A stretch of DNA of 64,000 bases from assembly GCF_039982735.1 (NCBI RefSeq), contig NZ_JBDWXV010000012.1, positions 62,001 to 126,000 on the forward strand, written 5' to 3'. The position numbers were made by a program, and so were the translations under genes. Positions within the stretch are counted from its first letter, which is position 1, and each line of letters opens with the position of its first letter. The DNA comes from Saccharospirillum sp039982735. Lineage in GTDB: Bacteria; Pseudomonadota; Gammaproteobacteria; Pseudomonadales; Natronospirillaceae. Shown here piece by piece: positions 54,233 to 63,696 of the stretch. Under the pieces are notes generated by a model. It had not been told where the DNA came from and did no database searches. It saw only the letters and a list, made by a program, of their open reading frames with translations.

Positions 54233-56041
54233 GTGAAAAGACTCGTCCCTCTGCTAATTCTTAGCCTGGCCCTGTTTGGCTGTAACAGCAGCTCAAATTC
54301 CTCCGGTAATACCCCTCAAGATTCGTTCGAGCCGGAAATCGTTGCACTTGAACGCGTAAAGTTGCTGGACGTCACTGGACAGCCACTGACAAACGTCGTG
54401 TTTTCAATCGAATCAGGTACGTTGGAACGCAGCAATGCGACCGCACCGAGTGGTTTCTTTACTACCGACGGTGCCGGGCAGGCGACCGTTCCTGGCATGA
54501 GCGCTGGCAACTATGACCTTTCGATCGACATTGAGGGGGCGGAAGCGGCGCTCAAGATGAACGTAGGCGTTCAAAACACCAGCTCGGTGGTGACCATCGC
54601 GATGCCTGTATTGCTGGGAGCAGACAACACCCTCACGTCGGTCGAAGGCAAGGGGTTTTTCGCCTCCTTCAACGGCATCATTTACGACCGCACAGGCCCG
54701 GTTGAAGGTGCCCAGATAGAACTCTCTGCAGGCGCTGCGTCCAATGGAGCCATCGCAACGGCCATCAGTGACGAAGATGGCCATTACAGCCTGATCGTAA
54801 ACGTTGGCTCAGCCATCATGCCATCACTCAACAACGCCGTCTGGCGCGTGACGCACGATGACTTCTCACCGCTGGTCATTACCAACCTGGATGTCCTAGG
54901 AACCGGCGCAGTCACCGGCTTCAACCACGGACTGGTTCAGGGCAATGCCTCGGCCAACGTTCTCTACCGGGAAACGTTTAGCCAAACTGCATCCAGTGCC
55001 ACATGTGGCGCCTGGACCAGCGATGCGGTTAACGGCGGGGCGCTTAATTTGTGGCACAACCATGCCGCAAACCAAGGCCTTCGCAACCAGGCTCTGGACG
55101 ATAATCTGGTCAAGCTGGCACCCGACGATCAGAGCCTGGGCGCGATTCCCAACCCTGGGTCGAACCGGGCTTGCTGGTATGGTCAGCCGGGCAATGCCCC
55201 GGCGACCGGGCAAGGCAATTTCATCGGAACCGCCGAAGAAACCGGAGGCGGAGTCACCCTCGATGGCGGTACTTCAGACGAACCCAATGCAGGAGCCATC
55301 GTTTCACCCCGGATTGATCTGACCTCAGCCAGCGGTCCATTGTCAGTGACCTTCCGTAACTGGTGGGAGATAGAATCGGTTAACCCCAACAACGAAGGGT
55401 TTGATCTGATGTCCGTTCAGATCAGCACTGACAATGGCGATACCTGGACCACCCTGGCCAGACTCAACCCGCTGTCCGACCCAATCGGCCAGGCCGACCG
55501 CGCACCCCTGCCCTACAGTAATCGCGGTTACAACAAAGCCCCGGCCTGGTTATGGCAGGAGCCCATCGACATCAGTGAGTTCGCTGGTGAACAGATACGA
55601 CTCAGGCTGGAATTCGATACAGTCGATGAACTCTACAATGGCTTTCGTGGTTGGCTGGTTGATGAAATCCGCATCATCAACCAGGCAGGCACCTTCCCGC
55701 GCTGGACGGATGGCGACGAGGGCGACCTTCAACTGAGCGACGTTAGCCCGGTTGCAGACCTGCCTCTGGTAGGCGGGGAAAGCTACAGCTTTAGGGTTAA
55801 CGTGGCATTCACTGGCGATGCAGACAACGTTCAACTGCAGATGTCCTATATCAGTTGGGAAGACATGCTCAATGCACAGCAGCCCACTCTGCTCGCGGAA
55901 TTGGAGCCAGGCATTACAAGCGGCACTTTAATCAGCGAACTAATGGCTATTGAGGATGATTTGTTCTTCATTCTTATCGAGGCTGTTGATGATCAGGGGG
56001 TCGAGCTGACATCCGAATCCATTCCCTACAGCGCGATCTGA
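54233..56041 (+). CDS. Large putative outer-membrane lipoprotein with jelly-roll (MAM-like) domain
   Basis: 602 aa from a GTG with GGAG eight bases upstream. Lipobox LALFGC at residue 17 (Asn at +2) followed by a Ser/Asn-rich linker. Residues about 40-120 resemble a carboxypeptidase-regulatory-like beta domain (VKLLDVTGQPLTNVVFSIES, AGNYDLSIDIEGA), with a second such segment around 145-215. Residues about 250-480 resemble a MAM/immune-inhibitor-A-like jelly roll: FDLMSVQISTDNGDTWTTLA and FRGWLVDEIRIINQAGTFPR. C-terminal domain unassigned. Probably surface exposed. Function unknown; adhesion or substrate binding is conceivable. Confidence 0.7.
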   Translation: MKRLVPLLILSLALFGCNSSSNSSGNTPQDSFEPEIVALERVKLLDVTGQPLTNVVFSIESGTLERSNATAPSGFFTTDGAGQATVPGMSAGNYDLSIDIEGAEAALKMNVGVQNTSSVVTIAMPVLLGADNTLTSVEGKGFFASFNGIIYDRTGPVEGAQIELSAGAASNGAIATAISDEDGHYSLIVNVGSAIMPSLNNAVWRVTHDDFSPLVITNLDVLGTGAVTGFNHGLVQGNASANVLYRETFSQTASSATCGAWTSDAVNGGALNLWHNHAANQGLRNQALDDNLVKLAPDDQSLGAIPNPGSNRACWYGQPGNAPATGQGNFIGTAEETGGGVTLDGGTSDEPNAGAIVSPRIDLTSASGPLSVTFRNWWEIESVNPNNEGFDLMSVQISTDNGDTWTTLARLNPLSDPIGQADRAPLPYSNRGYNKAPAWLWQEPIDISEFAGEQIRLRLEFDTVDELYNGFRGWLVDEIRIINQAGTFPRWTDGDEGDLQLSDVSPVADLPLVGGESYSFRVNVAFTGDADNVQLQMSYISWEDMLNAQQPTLLAELEPGITSGTLISELMAIEDDLFFILIEAVDDQGVELTSESIPYSAI

Positions 56042-56049
56042 TTCCGCCC

Positions 56050-56086
56050 GGCCCCTTTTCCGGCCTATTCACGCAGGAAAGGGGCC
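56050..56086. terminator. Hairpin between convergent lipoprotein and VOC genes
   Basis: GGCCCCTTTTCC (56050-56061) pairs with GGAAAGGGGCC (56076-56086), one T bulged, loop of 14 nt. It lies just past the lipoprotein stop and just before the convergent VOC gene's stop. There is no T run on the plus strand, so it may be a weak terminator. Confidence 0.4.
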
Positions 56087-56102
56087 TGCGGTCATTGATG
56101 GC

Positions 56103-56459
56103 TTAAAGGGGCTCTGACCACACCGCAAATTCATTGCCACTGGGGTCGGTGAAATGAAAGCGCCGACCACCGGGGAACTCGAAAATATCCTGCACTATGG
56201 TGCCACCGGCCGCTTCAACTCGCGCCAGTGTGTCCGTCAACTCGGCACTGTACAGCACCACCAAAACACTGCCGTTCGCCGGCGTCGCTACCTGGTCAGA
56301 CTTGAAAAAACCGCCATCGAGCCCGGCGTTTTCCAGGGCGACATAATCGGGGCCATAATCCACAAAAGACCACTCAAAGGCCGCTTCAAAAAAGCGTTTG
56401 GTTGCTGCTATATCGCGTGAGGGTATTTCGACGTAGTTGATCTTTCCATTCTGGTTCAT
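56103..56459 (-). CDS. VOC (glyoxalase/bleomycin-resistance) family protein
   Basis: 118 aa. One beta-alpha-beta-beta-beta module pair: KINYVEIPSRDIAATKRFFE at the N-terminus, FEWSFVDYGPDYVALEN, and C-terminal FEFPGGRRFHFTDPSGNEFA followed by VWSEP. Metal-binding positions are present only in part, so it may be a binding protein rather than an enzyme. A good Shine-Dalgarno (GGGAGCGAC region) precedes the ATG. Monocistronic. Confidence 0.85.
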   Translation of the reverse strand: MNQNGKINYVEIPSRDIAATKRFFEAAFEWSFVDYGPDYVALENAGLDGGFFKSDQVATPANGSVLVVLYSAELTDTLARVEAAGGTIVQDIFEFPGGRRFHFTDPSGNEFAVWSEPL

Positions 56460-56833
56460 GGTCGCTCCCCGGTTCTCTGCAACAGGATCTGTGCGCTAGA
56501 AAATCACGGACACCCTACCCTGTCAACCAGTATTTTATACAGCATTCAATTGACGTGCTCAAATACACCCGCAGACCCATTCAACCTGTATGAACCAAAC
56601 CAGCGCTTTATAGTGAACCCAGCTACAAAGCCAGCCAGCCGAACATCGAACAAGACCCGTTCAACCCTGAACACCGGGCTGACCCTGCCTGGCGACCAAA
56701 CCGTTCTCTAACGCTCAACTTTTAGTGCTATTCTGGTACGTGGAATCCGATGGTGAAGGCGGAGAAAACGGCCAATGCTCCACTCAGCCCCTGAACTGGC
56801 CCGCCCTGGACCAGGCCCCATGCAAGGATAGCG
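56460..56833. other. Divergent intergenic region without recognised gene
   Basis: 374 bp between VOC and the MDR gene. On the minus strand TTGACA occurs near 56523 with only a weak -10 (TTTTCT) at 17-bp spacing. No repeat or RNA gene was recognised. The segment at 56730-56833 is open in several frames, but none has a Shine-Dalgarno. Confidence 0.4.
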
Positions 56834-57841
56834 ATGAAAGCCATAACTTACCGCCGCTACGGTACGCCCGATGTGCTGCAGGTCGAGGAAGTTCCAACCC
56901 CGACACCCAAAGACGATGAGGTGTGCATTAAGATTCACGCTGCTGAAGCCACCAAGAGTGATTGTGAGCTGCGCAGCTTTCGTTTTCCGGTGAGCTGGTT
57001 CTGGTTACCCTTACGCCTGGCGATGGGTATGTTCAAACCCAGAAAACCGATACTGGGTGGCTATTTCGCAGGCGAAGTGACTGCGGCCGGTGCCGGCGTT
57101 ACCCGATTTGCACCCGGCGATCGCCTGTTTGGTTCCACACAGTTCCGGCTGGGAGCCTACGGTGAGTATGTCTGTCTTCCTGAACACTACACCCTGGTTC
57201 GTATACCGGACACCCTGACATCAGAAGAAGCCGCCGCAGTGCCCCTGGGTGGATTGAACGCCTTACACTTTATGAACAGCGCCGGCATTACGCCGGGTGA
57301 AACGGTACTCATTAATGGCGCGGGCGGTAGCATTGGCAGCTTTGCCGTGCAAATCGCTAAGGCCATGGGGGCAGAGGTCACCGCTATTGATGCGGGGCAC
57401 AAGGAAGCTCGTCTTCGAGAGATTGGGGCAGATCATTTTATAGACTACACCCGAGACAACGTCGCCCAAGGTGGCCCGATTTATGATGTCATTTTAAACA
57501 TGGTCGCCAGGAACGGCTTCACTGCCAGTCTTCGCCAGCTCAAGCCAAAGGGACGTTATCTGCTGGGTAACCCCAGACTCCTGGATTTACTCAGAGCCCC
57601 CTTAACCAACCACTTTACTAACAAACGGGTCGTTACGGCGTTTGCGGGCGAAAAACAGTCGGAGCTGGAAACGCTGGCGACGATGATTGAAGCGGGCTCC
57701 ATCTGCCCACTCATCGATCGTATCTACCCGATGAACCAGGCACCACAAGCTCATCTGCGAGTGGAAACAGAACAACGCGTTGGTTGTGTTGTCATTGCGA
57801 TGCGGGAAGCGGAGCACGACCACAAGAATCACTATGCCTGA
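56834..57841 (+). CDS. Medium-chain NAD(P)-dependent dehydrogenase/reductase, quinone-oxidoreductase-like
   Basis: 335 aa. N-terminal GroES-like domain (MKAITYRRYGTPDVLQVEEV) and the substrate channel GGYFAGEVTAAGAGVTRFAP; Rossmann motif INGAGGSIGSFAVQIAKAMG. Catalytic-zinc ligands are absent (no GHE motif), so it belongs to the zinc-free quinone oxidoreductase group. Likely reduces alpha,beta-unsaturated ketones, quinones or similar electrophiles with NADPH. AAGGATAGCG upstream gives a usable Shine-Dalgarno. Convergent with the EAL gene. Confidence 0.88.
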   Translation: MKAITYRRYGTPDVLQVEEVPTPTPKDDEVCIKIHAAEATKSDCELRSFRFPVSWFWLPLRLAMGMFKPRKPILGGYFAGEVTAAGAGVTRFAPGDRLFGSTQFRLGAYGEYVCLPEHYTLVRIPDTLTSEEAAAVPLGGLNALHFMNSAGITPGETVLINGAGGSIGSFAVQIAKAMGAEVTAIDAGHKEARLREIGADHFIDYTRDNVAQGGPIYDVILNMVARNGFTASLRQLKPKGRYLLGNPRLLDLLRAPLTNHFTNKRVVTAFAGEKQSELETLATMIEAGSICPLIDRIYPMNQAPQAHLRVETEQRVGCVVIAMREAEHDHKNHYA

Positions 57842-57858
57842 TTCACCATCCGGTTTAA

Positions 57859-59427
57859 TCAGGTTCCGTGACTCGCTGGTATAGTCTCTATGTTTGAGTC
57901 ATCCACCTGTTTACTCAGCCCGTTGGCAGACATTGGGCGGCCCAGCAAATAACCCTGTCCATAGGCAATGCCGAAGTTTTTCAATATTGAGTGTTGTTGC
58001 TCCGTCTCGATTCCCTCTGCCAAAACCTTCATCCCATGATGCTGTGCCAACCGGATGATAAAGGGTATCAGCGATTCATCCCGGCTGATCTCGTCCAGCC
58101 CCTGAACGAAGCTGCGATCAATTTTTATCACGTCACTCTTGAAATCCTGAATGCGGTTCAGGTTAGAGTAACCCGTGCCAAAGTCATCAATGGATATTTC
58201 AATGCCCCTGGACCTGACGGCCCGGACAAACTCACCGATCAGATCGCTGTCCATATCTTCGTGTTCAGTCAGTTCGATACCCACGACGAAACGACTGTCT
58301 ACGCTTTTTGTAAACACGTCCAGCTCATCCAGCGAGTCCAGTACCATGTCGGCCGCAAAAATATTCAGGGCGACCTTGAACTCGGTCGCACGCACATCTG
58401 CCCTTACCAGTTCAGTCATTGCTCTGTTGTAAATAGCATTGGTGAAATCTAGCGTGCGCTGCATTATCCCAATCATGGGGATGAACTCAGCCGGCGACAA
58501 AGGTCCAAATCGATCCTTGAATCTGGCCAGAATTTCGCACCCAATCACTTCGCCTGAGTTTAAGTCGACGATAGGCTGAAATACCGGATAAAACGCGCCT
58601 GTACGGAGCCCGCGTTGCAGTCGGTGTTGCACCGACAACTGCCGTTGCATGATCAGCCAGGTTAACCCGGCTGCCAGCAGGCTAAACAGTACACCGAACA
58701 CGAGCAACAGCCTCAACAAAGCGACGTTCCGGGACAGGAATTCCCAGTTGCTGATTCTCAGAGCAATGCATTGAGGGGTTTGCAAACTGCACCCTTCGTA
58801 GAAATGGTCAGTCAAGGTCCTCAGCTCAGACTGATCAAGACCTCTGTACAACCCCCGCAGACCGAGAGTATGGCGCGCCACTCCGTCAACGCGCTGAACG
58901 ATTTCGAACTGGTAATGATCGGGAATCACAAAGCCCAGCAGTCTTTCTTCGAACACAAGTGAGTACCGACCACGCCAAACGGCTGGGGCATTGACGGTGC
59001 CATCAAATAACAGAATATCCGCATTGGCCACAAAATATGAACCGTCTTCAGCGATGTAATCCCACCGCTCTAATGGCCGGGGCTCGGCAAGTACCCCAAC
59101 GCCGGTGGTACACACCAGGGAGCCATCCTGAATAAACCCGATGTCGCGAATCGCCAGCGACAAGAACTCAGTCTGTCGCATACGCCTGATCAATGCCGGG
59201 GTGCAGGACTCATCGTCAAACGCGTTCAACTCAACCAATATTGACCGCCCTTCAACGATGATGTCATCCAACTGACCAAGTGCCCGGGCCAGAACCTCAG
59301 ACTGTTCTTGATGCACAGAGGATGAAAGCCAGGTAACCACTGCTGTGAGATAAACCACGAAAGCGGCAATCCCGGCGGCGATTATAACCCCGCGACTGCT
59401 GGCTACTTGTTTGAATGTCGGAGCCAT
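57859..59427 (-). CDS. CSS-motif sensor c-di-GMP phosphodiesterase (EAL domain)
   Basis: 522 aa. Helix 1 (about 15-38, IIAAGIAAFVVYLTAVVTWL), a periplasmic CSS-type domain with cysteines in DDESCTPALIRR and DGSLVCTTGVGV, helix 2 (about 235-262, LLRLLLVFGVLFSLLAAGLT), and an EAL domain (about 275-515). EAL reads EIL in CEILARF; DDFGTGYSN, KIDRSFVQG and EGIETEQQ are intact, so the enzyme should hydrolyse c-di-GMP. In relatives, disulfide status of the periplasmic cysteines controls activity, linking c-di-GMP to envelope redox state. Confidence 0.92.
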   Translation of the reverse strand: MAPTFKQVASSRGVIIAAGIAAFVVYLTAVVTWLSSSVHQEQSEVLARALGQLDDIIVEGRSILVELNAFDDESCTPALIRRMRQTEFLSLAIRDIGFIQDGSLVCTTGVGVLAEPRPLERWDYIAEDGSYFVANADILLFDGTVNAPAVWRGRYSLVFEERLLGFVIPDHYQFEIVQRVDGVARHTLGLRGLYRGLDQSELRTLTDHFYEGCSLQTPQCIALRISNWEFLSRNVALLRLLLVFGVLFSLLAAGLTWLIMQRQLSVQHRLQRGLRTGAFYPVFQPIVDLNSGEVIGCEILARFKDRFGPLSPAEFIPMIGIMQRTLDFTNAIYNRAMTELVRADVRATEFKVALNIFAADMVLDSLDELDVFTKSVDSRFVVGIELTEHEDMDSDLIGEFVRAVRSRGIEISIDDFGTGYSNLNRIQDFKSDVIKIDRSFVQGLDEISRDESLIPFIIRLAQHHGMKVLAEGIETEQQHSILKNFGIAYGQGYLLGRPMSANGLSKQVDDSNIETIPASHGT

Positions 59428-59701
59428 CTGATCACCGATCTAACATTGTTGACATTGGGGATCTCCCACAAAACACCGCTTCAGTGTAGCGAACCTATTC
59501 ACAATGACACAGGCGTTACACGCGAAGGCTTACTCCAGATGCGCCAACCCCAATGCCGGCTGGTCAACGCCACTTCATTTAAAAAACACACTTCAGGGCT
59601 TGCTGGCATAGCGAACAGTCACAGACCTATCCGTATGGCCCACTGGATGCTTTTCAAACAAGGCAGCAGGCCGCCCAAACTCTACGTTTGTCTCGTGCCT
59701 G

Positions 59702-60646
59702 CTAGACTCGCCTGTACTGCAAGGGTGCGCCTTTCATCAAGCGATCAATGTTATCTGCAGCCCCTTGCATAATCCCGGATACAGACCGGTCACTCAAACC
59801 GGCAACGTGGGGAGACGTCAGAATATTCAAGTCGAAAATCGGGTCAGTGGGATCCGGGGGTTCCTGCCAGAACACATCCAGAGCCGCACCGGCCAACCGC
59901 CCCTGGCTCAAGGCGGTCTGTAAAGCGTCGTGTGAAACCAGACCGCCACGACCGACATTGACCAGATAGCTACCCGGTTTCATTTGGCTGAATCGCCTGT
60001 CATCAAATAGATGGTGTGTCTGGTCCGTGTCTGGCAGAGTCAGTACAACAACATCGGCCTCCTCCAGCAGGCGTGGCAATTCTGCCAGGCCACCCAACCA
60101 GGCCAATCCATATTCAGGCACGAGGGCGAGGTCCACATCGCTTTTAATCGCCACCTGCCTAACCCCAAACCCCCCAAGCCGGCGACTGACGGCTTTACCG
60201 ATGGCACCAAACCCAACGATACCCACCGTCGCCCCTGTCAGGCTGCGCCCAACCGGCAAGCCCAGTTGTTTTGTCCGGCGTTGCTCGGAATGCTCAGCCG
60301 TACGGCGCATCAGTGCCAGAATGAAATAGATCACCATTTCCGCTACGGAATCTGCATTTCCAGAGACGTCGGTCGGTACATTAGCCACGGCAATACCTTT
60401 CTGCCGGGCAGCTTCCACATCCACTCCTTCCAGACCAGCACCAATCTGTTGAATCAGTCGCAGTCGATCGGCCGTTTGCAACAGCGGTTCATCGATCCGG
60501 CTCATGGTCGGGATAACCACATCATAGCCTGCCAAACTCAACGGGTTCAGGCCTCCCGCCGTGAATGTAATATCAGGAAGTACGGTTCGAAACCGGTGCA
60601 ATATTCCTCCCCACGCATCTTCCGGGGCTGCAAACAATACCTTCAT
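59702..60646 (-). CDS. D-isomer-specific 2-hydroxyacid dehydrogenase
   Basis: 314 aa. NAD-binding VGIVGFGAIGKAVSRRLGGF near residue 140; catalytic Arg in YLVNVGRGGLVSHDAL and catalytic His in ILTSPHVAGLSD; DVFWQEPPDP precedes it. Reversibly converts 2-oxoacids to D-2-hydroxyacids. Member of the glyoxylate/hydroxypyruvate reductase-like group; the exact substrate is undetermined. Gene starts 10 bp after the binding-protein gene stop, so both may be one transcript. Confidence 0.9.
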   Translation of the reverse strand: MKVLFAAPEDAWGGILHRFRTVLPDITFTAGGLNPLSLAGYDVVIPTMSRIDEPLLQTADRLRLIQQIGAGLEGVDVEAARQKGIAVANVPTDVSGNADSVAEMVIYFILALMRRTAEHSEQRRTKQLGLPVGRSLTGATVGIVGFGAIGKAVSRRLGGFGVRQVAIKSDVDLALVPEYGLAWLGGLAELPRLLEEADVVVLTLPDTDQTHHLFDDRRFSQMKPGSYLVNVGRGGLVSHDALQTALSQGRLAGAALDVFWQEPPDPTDPIFDLNILTSPHVAGLSDRSVSGIMQGAADNIDRLMKGAPLQYRRV

Positions 60647-60656
60647 TAGACGTCGC

Positions 60657-61466
60657 TCACTCGCATTTGCCTCGCTTTGGAAAGTCGCGCCCAGTCAGAT
60701 GATGAGCGAGGGAGGCCTCCAATTCACCACTGACCGCAAAGCCCTCGATGTGTCGATCAATCAGTGCCTTCAACGCCACGGCGTCCGCCCGCATGACAAA
60801 TGGCAACTCGACGACACTGGTCGGAACTGGAGACTGAAAGACATCAAGGTGGCACAACGATTTCTGATAAAATGCATCCATAGCATTATAGGGGTTATAC
60901 ACAGCAAAATCACAACGCCCCCGGGCAAGCATATGAGCCATTGATGTGTGGTCGGGTGAATCCACTCGAGTCAATCGTCCCTCTTCGAAACCAGACTCCA
61001 ATCCGGTATATACATAGTTTCTGTGCGCGCAAATGGTAACACCTGACAGGCGGTCGGCGGTGAATCCAGTGCCAAAAGGCTGCGTACTATAGAGATAGGT
61101 TGGGTGAGCAATAAGAGGGGATGACGCAATAAACCGGGAGGGGTTCTGCAACCATTCAGGATTGGCCAGATACAAATCGGCCCTACCCGACACTATGTTT
61201 TCTTCACTGCGAAACTGGCTAGCATCAAGATACACTATTGAGTAACCGGCCTGTTCGCTAACGTGTGTAAGAAAATCGGGTACCAGACCCTCATAGGTTT
61301 GACGAGTGCGGTCAAAGTACAGGTAAGGGAAAGACCCCGGTGCATTCACCGTCACTGAGATAACCTGATGATCAGATGCACTGGCCACCAATGACACACT
61401 GGTAACAGTAAACGCCATCAGAGCCTTAGCGAAGGTTCTCAACTTCCACACGCCACTACCACCCAT
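60657..61466 (-). CDS. Periplasmic solute-binding protein (SBP_bac_3 type), no transporter genes adjacent
   Basis: 269 aa with a Sec signal (KALMAFTVTSVSLVASASD). Mature part: FPYLYFDRTRQTYEGLVPDF, SEENIVSGRADLYLANPEWL and TICAHRNYVYTGLESGFEEG, consistent with the family-3 fold, though short and divergent. Two extra cysteines (ARGRCDFAVY, SLCHLDVF) may form a disulfide. No ABC permease or ATPase nearby; it might be a sensor-type binding protein or serve a remote system. Confidence 0.78.
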   Translation of the reverse strand: MGGSGVWKLRTFAKALMAFTVTSVSLVASASDHQVISVTVNAPGSFPYLYFDRTRQTYEGLVPDFLTHVSEQAGYSIVYLDASQFRSEENIVSGRADLYLANPEWLQNPSRFIASSPLIAHPTYLYSTQPFGTGFTADRLSGVTICAHRNYVYTGLESGFEEGRLTRVDSPDHTSMAHMLARGRCDFAVYNPYNAMDAFYQKSLCHLDVFQSPVPTSVVELPFVMRADAVALKALIDRHIEGFAVSGELEASLAHHLTGRDFPKRGKCE

Positions 61467-61680
61467 ACAACCTCAACGCCAAACTATCATGGGCCAACAT
61501 ACGATCCGGTTCAGGCTGTTAGAATAGACGACATTCGAGTGACAGGGTAGCGCACACTTTGTGTGCCAATTGCAGTACTGCACATCATGTTGCAAACCGA
61601 GCATCGATCGAGATCATGCTGTTATAGCTTCAGTGTGTACACCCCAAACGACCGTTGTTCCGATGGCCTGCGCTGTTGAA

Positions 61681-62595
61681 TCATCGCGCGTTCGCCGTTA
61701 ACGCTGGCTTCAGCCACCGCCAGAGCGAACGATGCGCGTTAAACATCAGCAGATTACCGCTCACAATCATCGCCAGCCCAACCAGTGCACTGGCATGCCA
61801 CTGGTAGCCTTCGTATATCGTTGACAACACCAGCGCCACCAGGGGAAACAACACGGTGGCATAAGCCGCTTTACCGGCTCCAATGCGCCCAACCAGCATA
61901 AAGTAGGCACCAAACCCCCCGATAGACCCGATAACAGCCAGGTAGACCAGTGCACCCAGGTACCTGGGTTCCTCTGGCAGGCTAAAACTCGCCCCCTGCA
62001 CCACGGCGATCAACCCCATGAACAAGGCCCCGTATAACATGGCAAAGGCATTGGTCGTGTTGATTTGCAGCCCGCGCCGCTGATGCCGAACCGATACCAT
62101 GTTGCCGAGTGAAAACCCGAAGGTACCCAGCAAAGAGAGCCCAACAGCACCCAGCAAGGTCCAGGTGGCCTCAACGGCAATCAGGTCCTGCCAGAAAATC
62201 AACACCATGCCCGGCAGACCCAGCGCCAGCGCCCAATAGAACACCCGGGGTACCGGAGTGCGAAAAAACAGGTAACCGTTAATCGCATTAAACAGGGTCG
62301 ACATCGAAAACAGAATGGCGATCAGCCCGCTGGGCAGATAGGCCGCAGCAGTGTAGAAACAATAGAAATTCAACCCAAAAACGCAGCCACCCTGCAGCAG
62401 ACAATACAGATGGTCACTGCCACCCAGCGCCTGGCGGCGGCGAAACACCGTAAGCCCGGTCAACAACACCAGCGCGGCAATAAGGAAGCGGTAGAAGACG
62501 GAGACCGGCACAGCCACATCGCCCACTTGCCAGGCGATGGCCAGCCAGGTCGACCCCCAGATCAGAACCGTCGAGATGTACAAAAGGCTATTCAT
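61681..62595 (-). CDS. EamA/DMT family transporter
   Basis: 304 aa, ten helices in two EamA repeats; N-terminus NSLLYISTVLIWGSTWLAIA and second-repeat ALFMGLIAVVQGASFSLPEE region. Divergent from the AraC regulator (start at 62765), which suggests that the regulator controls it. Substrate not evident. Confidence 0.87.
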   Translation of the reverse strand: MNSLLYISTVLIWGSTWLAIAWQVGDVAVPVSVFYRFLIAALVLLTGLTVFRRRQALGGSDHLYCLLQGGCVFGLNFYCFYTAAAYLPSGLIAILFSMSTLFNAINGYLFFRTPVPRVFYWALALGLPGMVLIFWQDLIAVEATWTLLGAVGLSLLGTFGFSLGNMVSVRHQRRGLQINTTNAFAMLYGALFMGLIAVVQGASFSLPEEPRYLGALVYLAVIGSIGGFGAYFMLVGRIGAGKAAYATVLFPLVALVLSTIYEGYQWHASALVGLAMIVSGNLLMFNAHRSLWRWLKPALTANAR

Positions 62596-62764
62596 GGTGG
62601 GCCGTTCTCACAGTAATAAGCGTTAGCCACAGTATCACCGCAGCGGTAATCGTTGGCTTGCACGCACTTGCGCTACTTTGCCTGTTCTTGCGGTTATGTG
62701 AGTTGTCAGATTGAAATTCCCACTGGGCCTGAGTACTGTTAGCCCAGTTCCGAGGAGCCACGCC

Positions 62765-63664
62765 ATGTCTGCCGATACACTGACCCATTACCCCAGAATG
62801 AAACAGACGCAAGCCTGTCTGGTGGGCAGTACCCAGCTGAAAAACGGCATGGCTCTGGCGCGCTGGAGCAATCAGGACGACCGAATAGAGAACATTCAGT
62901 CCAATCACCACACATTGAGCGTTTACCTGAACGGCGCAGAGAATTCACTGCGCCGGCAAGGGTCGCGCACGGTAAGCAGCCAGAGCAGCAACAGTGTGTG
63001 CCTGATGCCTGCCAGCCTGACCACCAACTGGGACGTGCTCGGGCCTATTTCACTACTGCACTTTTATTTCAGCGACGCTCATCTGAGCCAGTTGATCGAG
63101 CAGGTATGGGATAAGGATGGCCGAAGTGTGCAGCTCGATGAAATCGACTTCGCCCAGGATGCCCTGCTCACCCAACTGTTCTGCACCACCCTCAGCCAGA
63201 GTAACTGGCAAGACCCATTGGACCAGCTGGCGCTGGATTCCGCCACACAAACGGCGCTGATACACACCCTACGCCACTACAGTCAGCGCCGCCTGCCAAC
63301 CCTGCGCCCAACCGGCGGGTTACCGCCCTGGCAGTTGAAGCGTGTCGTGGAATACATCGAACAGCACCTGAAACAGCCCATCACCCTGGCTGACATGGCC
63401 GGGGTAACCGGGCTGAGTGACTTTCACTTTGCGCGCATGTTCAAACAGGCCACAGGCTACCCGCCTCACCGCTACCTGTTGCACCGTCGCCTTAGCCAGG
63501 CCCGTCACCTGCTCGCCCGGACATCGCTGACGATGACCGAGATTGCACTGCGTTGTGGATTTGGATCAAGCAGTCACTTCAGCAACCGCTTTCGTGCAGA
63601 GGCCGGCATCAGCCCCACTGAGTTTCGCATGCAACACAGTAGCCAGTGCGGCACGTTTCGATAG
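62765..63664 (+). CDS. AraC-family transcriptional regulator
   Basis: 299 aa from the ATG at 62765, with GAGGAG seven bases upstream; the ORF opens at 62711. The N-terminal effector part (1-190) has the cupin-like segment LSVYLNGAENSLRRQGSRTV; the C-terminal DNA-binding domain has two helix-turn-helix motifs: ITLADMAGVTGLSDFHFARM and MTEIALRCGFGSSSHFSNRF. It diverges from an EamA exporter gene, a layout typical for regulators of efflux. Confidence 0.92.
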   Translation: MSADTLTHYPRMKQTQACLVGSTQLKNGMALARWSNQDDRIENIQSNHHTLSVYLNGAENSLRRQGSRTVSSQSSNSVCLMPASLTTNWDVLGPISLLHFYFSDAHLSQLIEQVWDKDGRSVQLDEIDFAQDALLTQLFCTTLSQSNWQDPLDQLALDSATQTALIHTLRHYSQRRLPTLRPTGGLPPWQLKRVVEYIEQHLKQPITLADMAGVTGLSDFHFARMFKQATGYPPHRYLLHRRLSQARHLLARTSLTMTEIALRCGFGSSSHFSNRFRAEAGISPTEFRMQHSSQCGTFR

Positions 63665-63696
63665 GCCCCCTGCCCCAGAGATCTCAGTAAGCCGGA

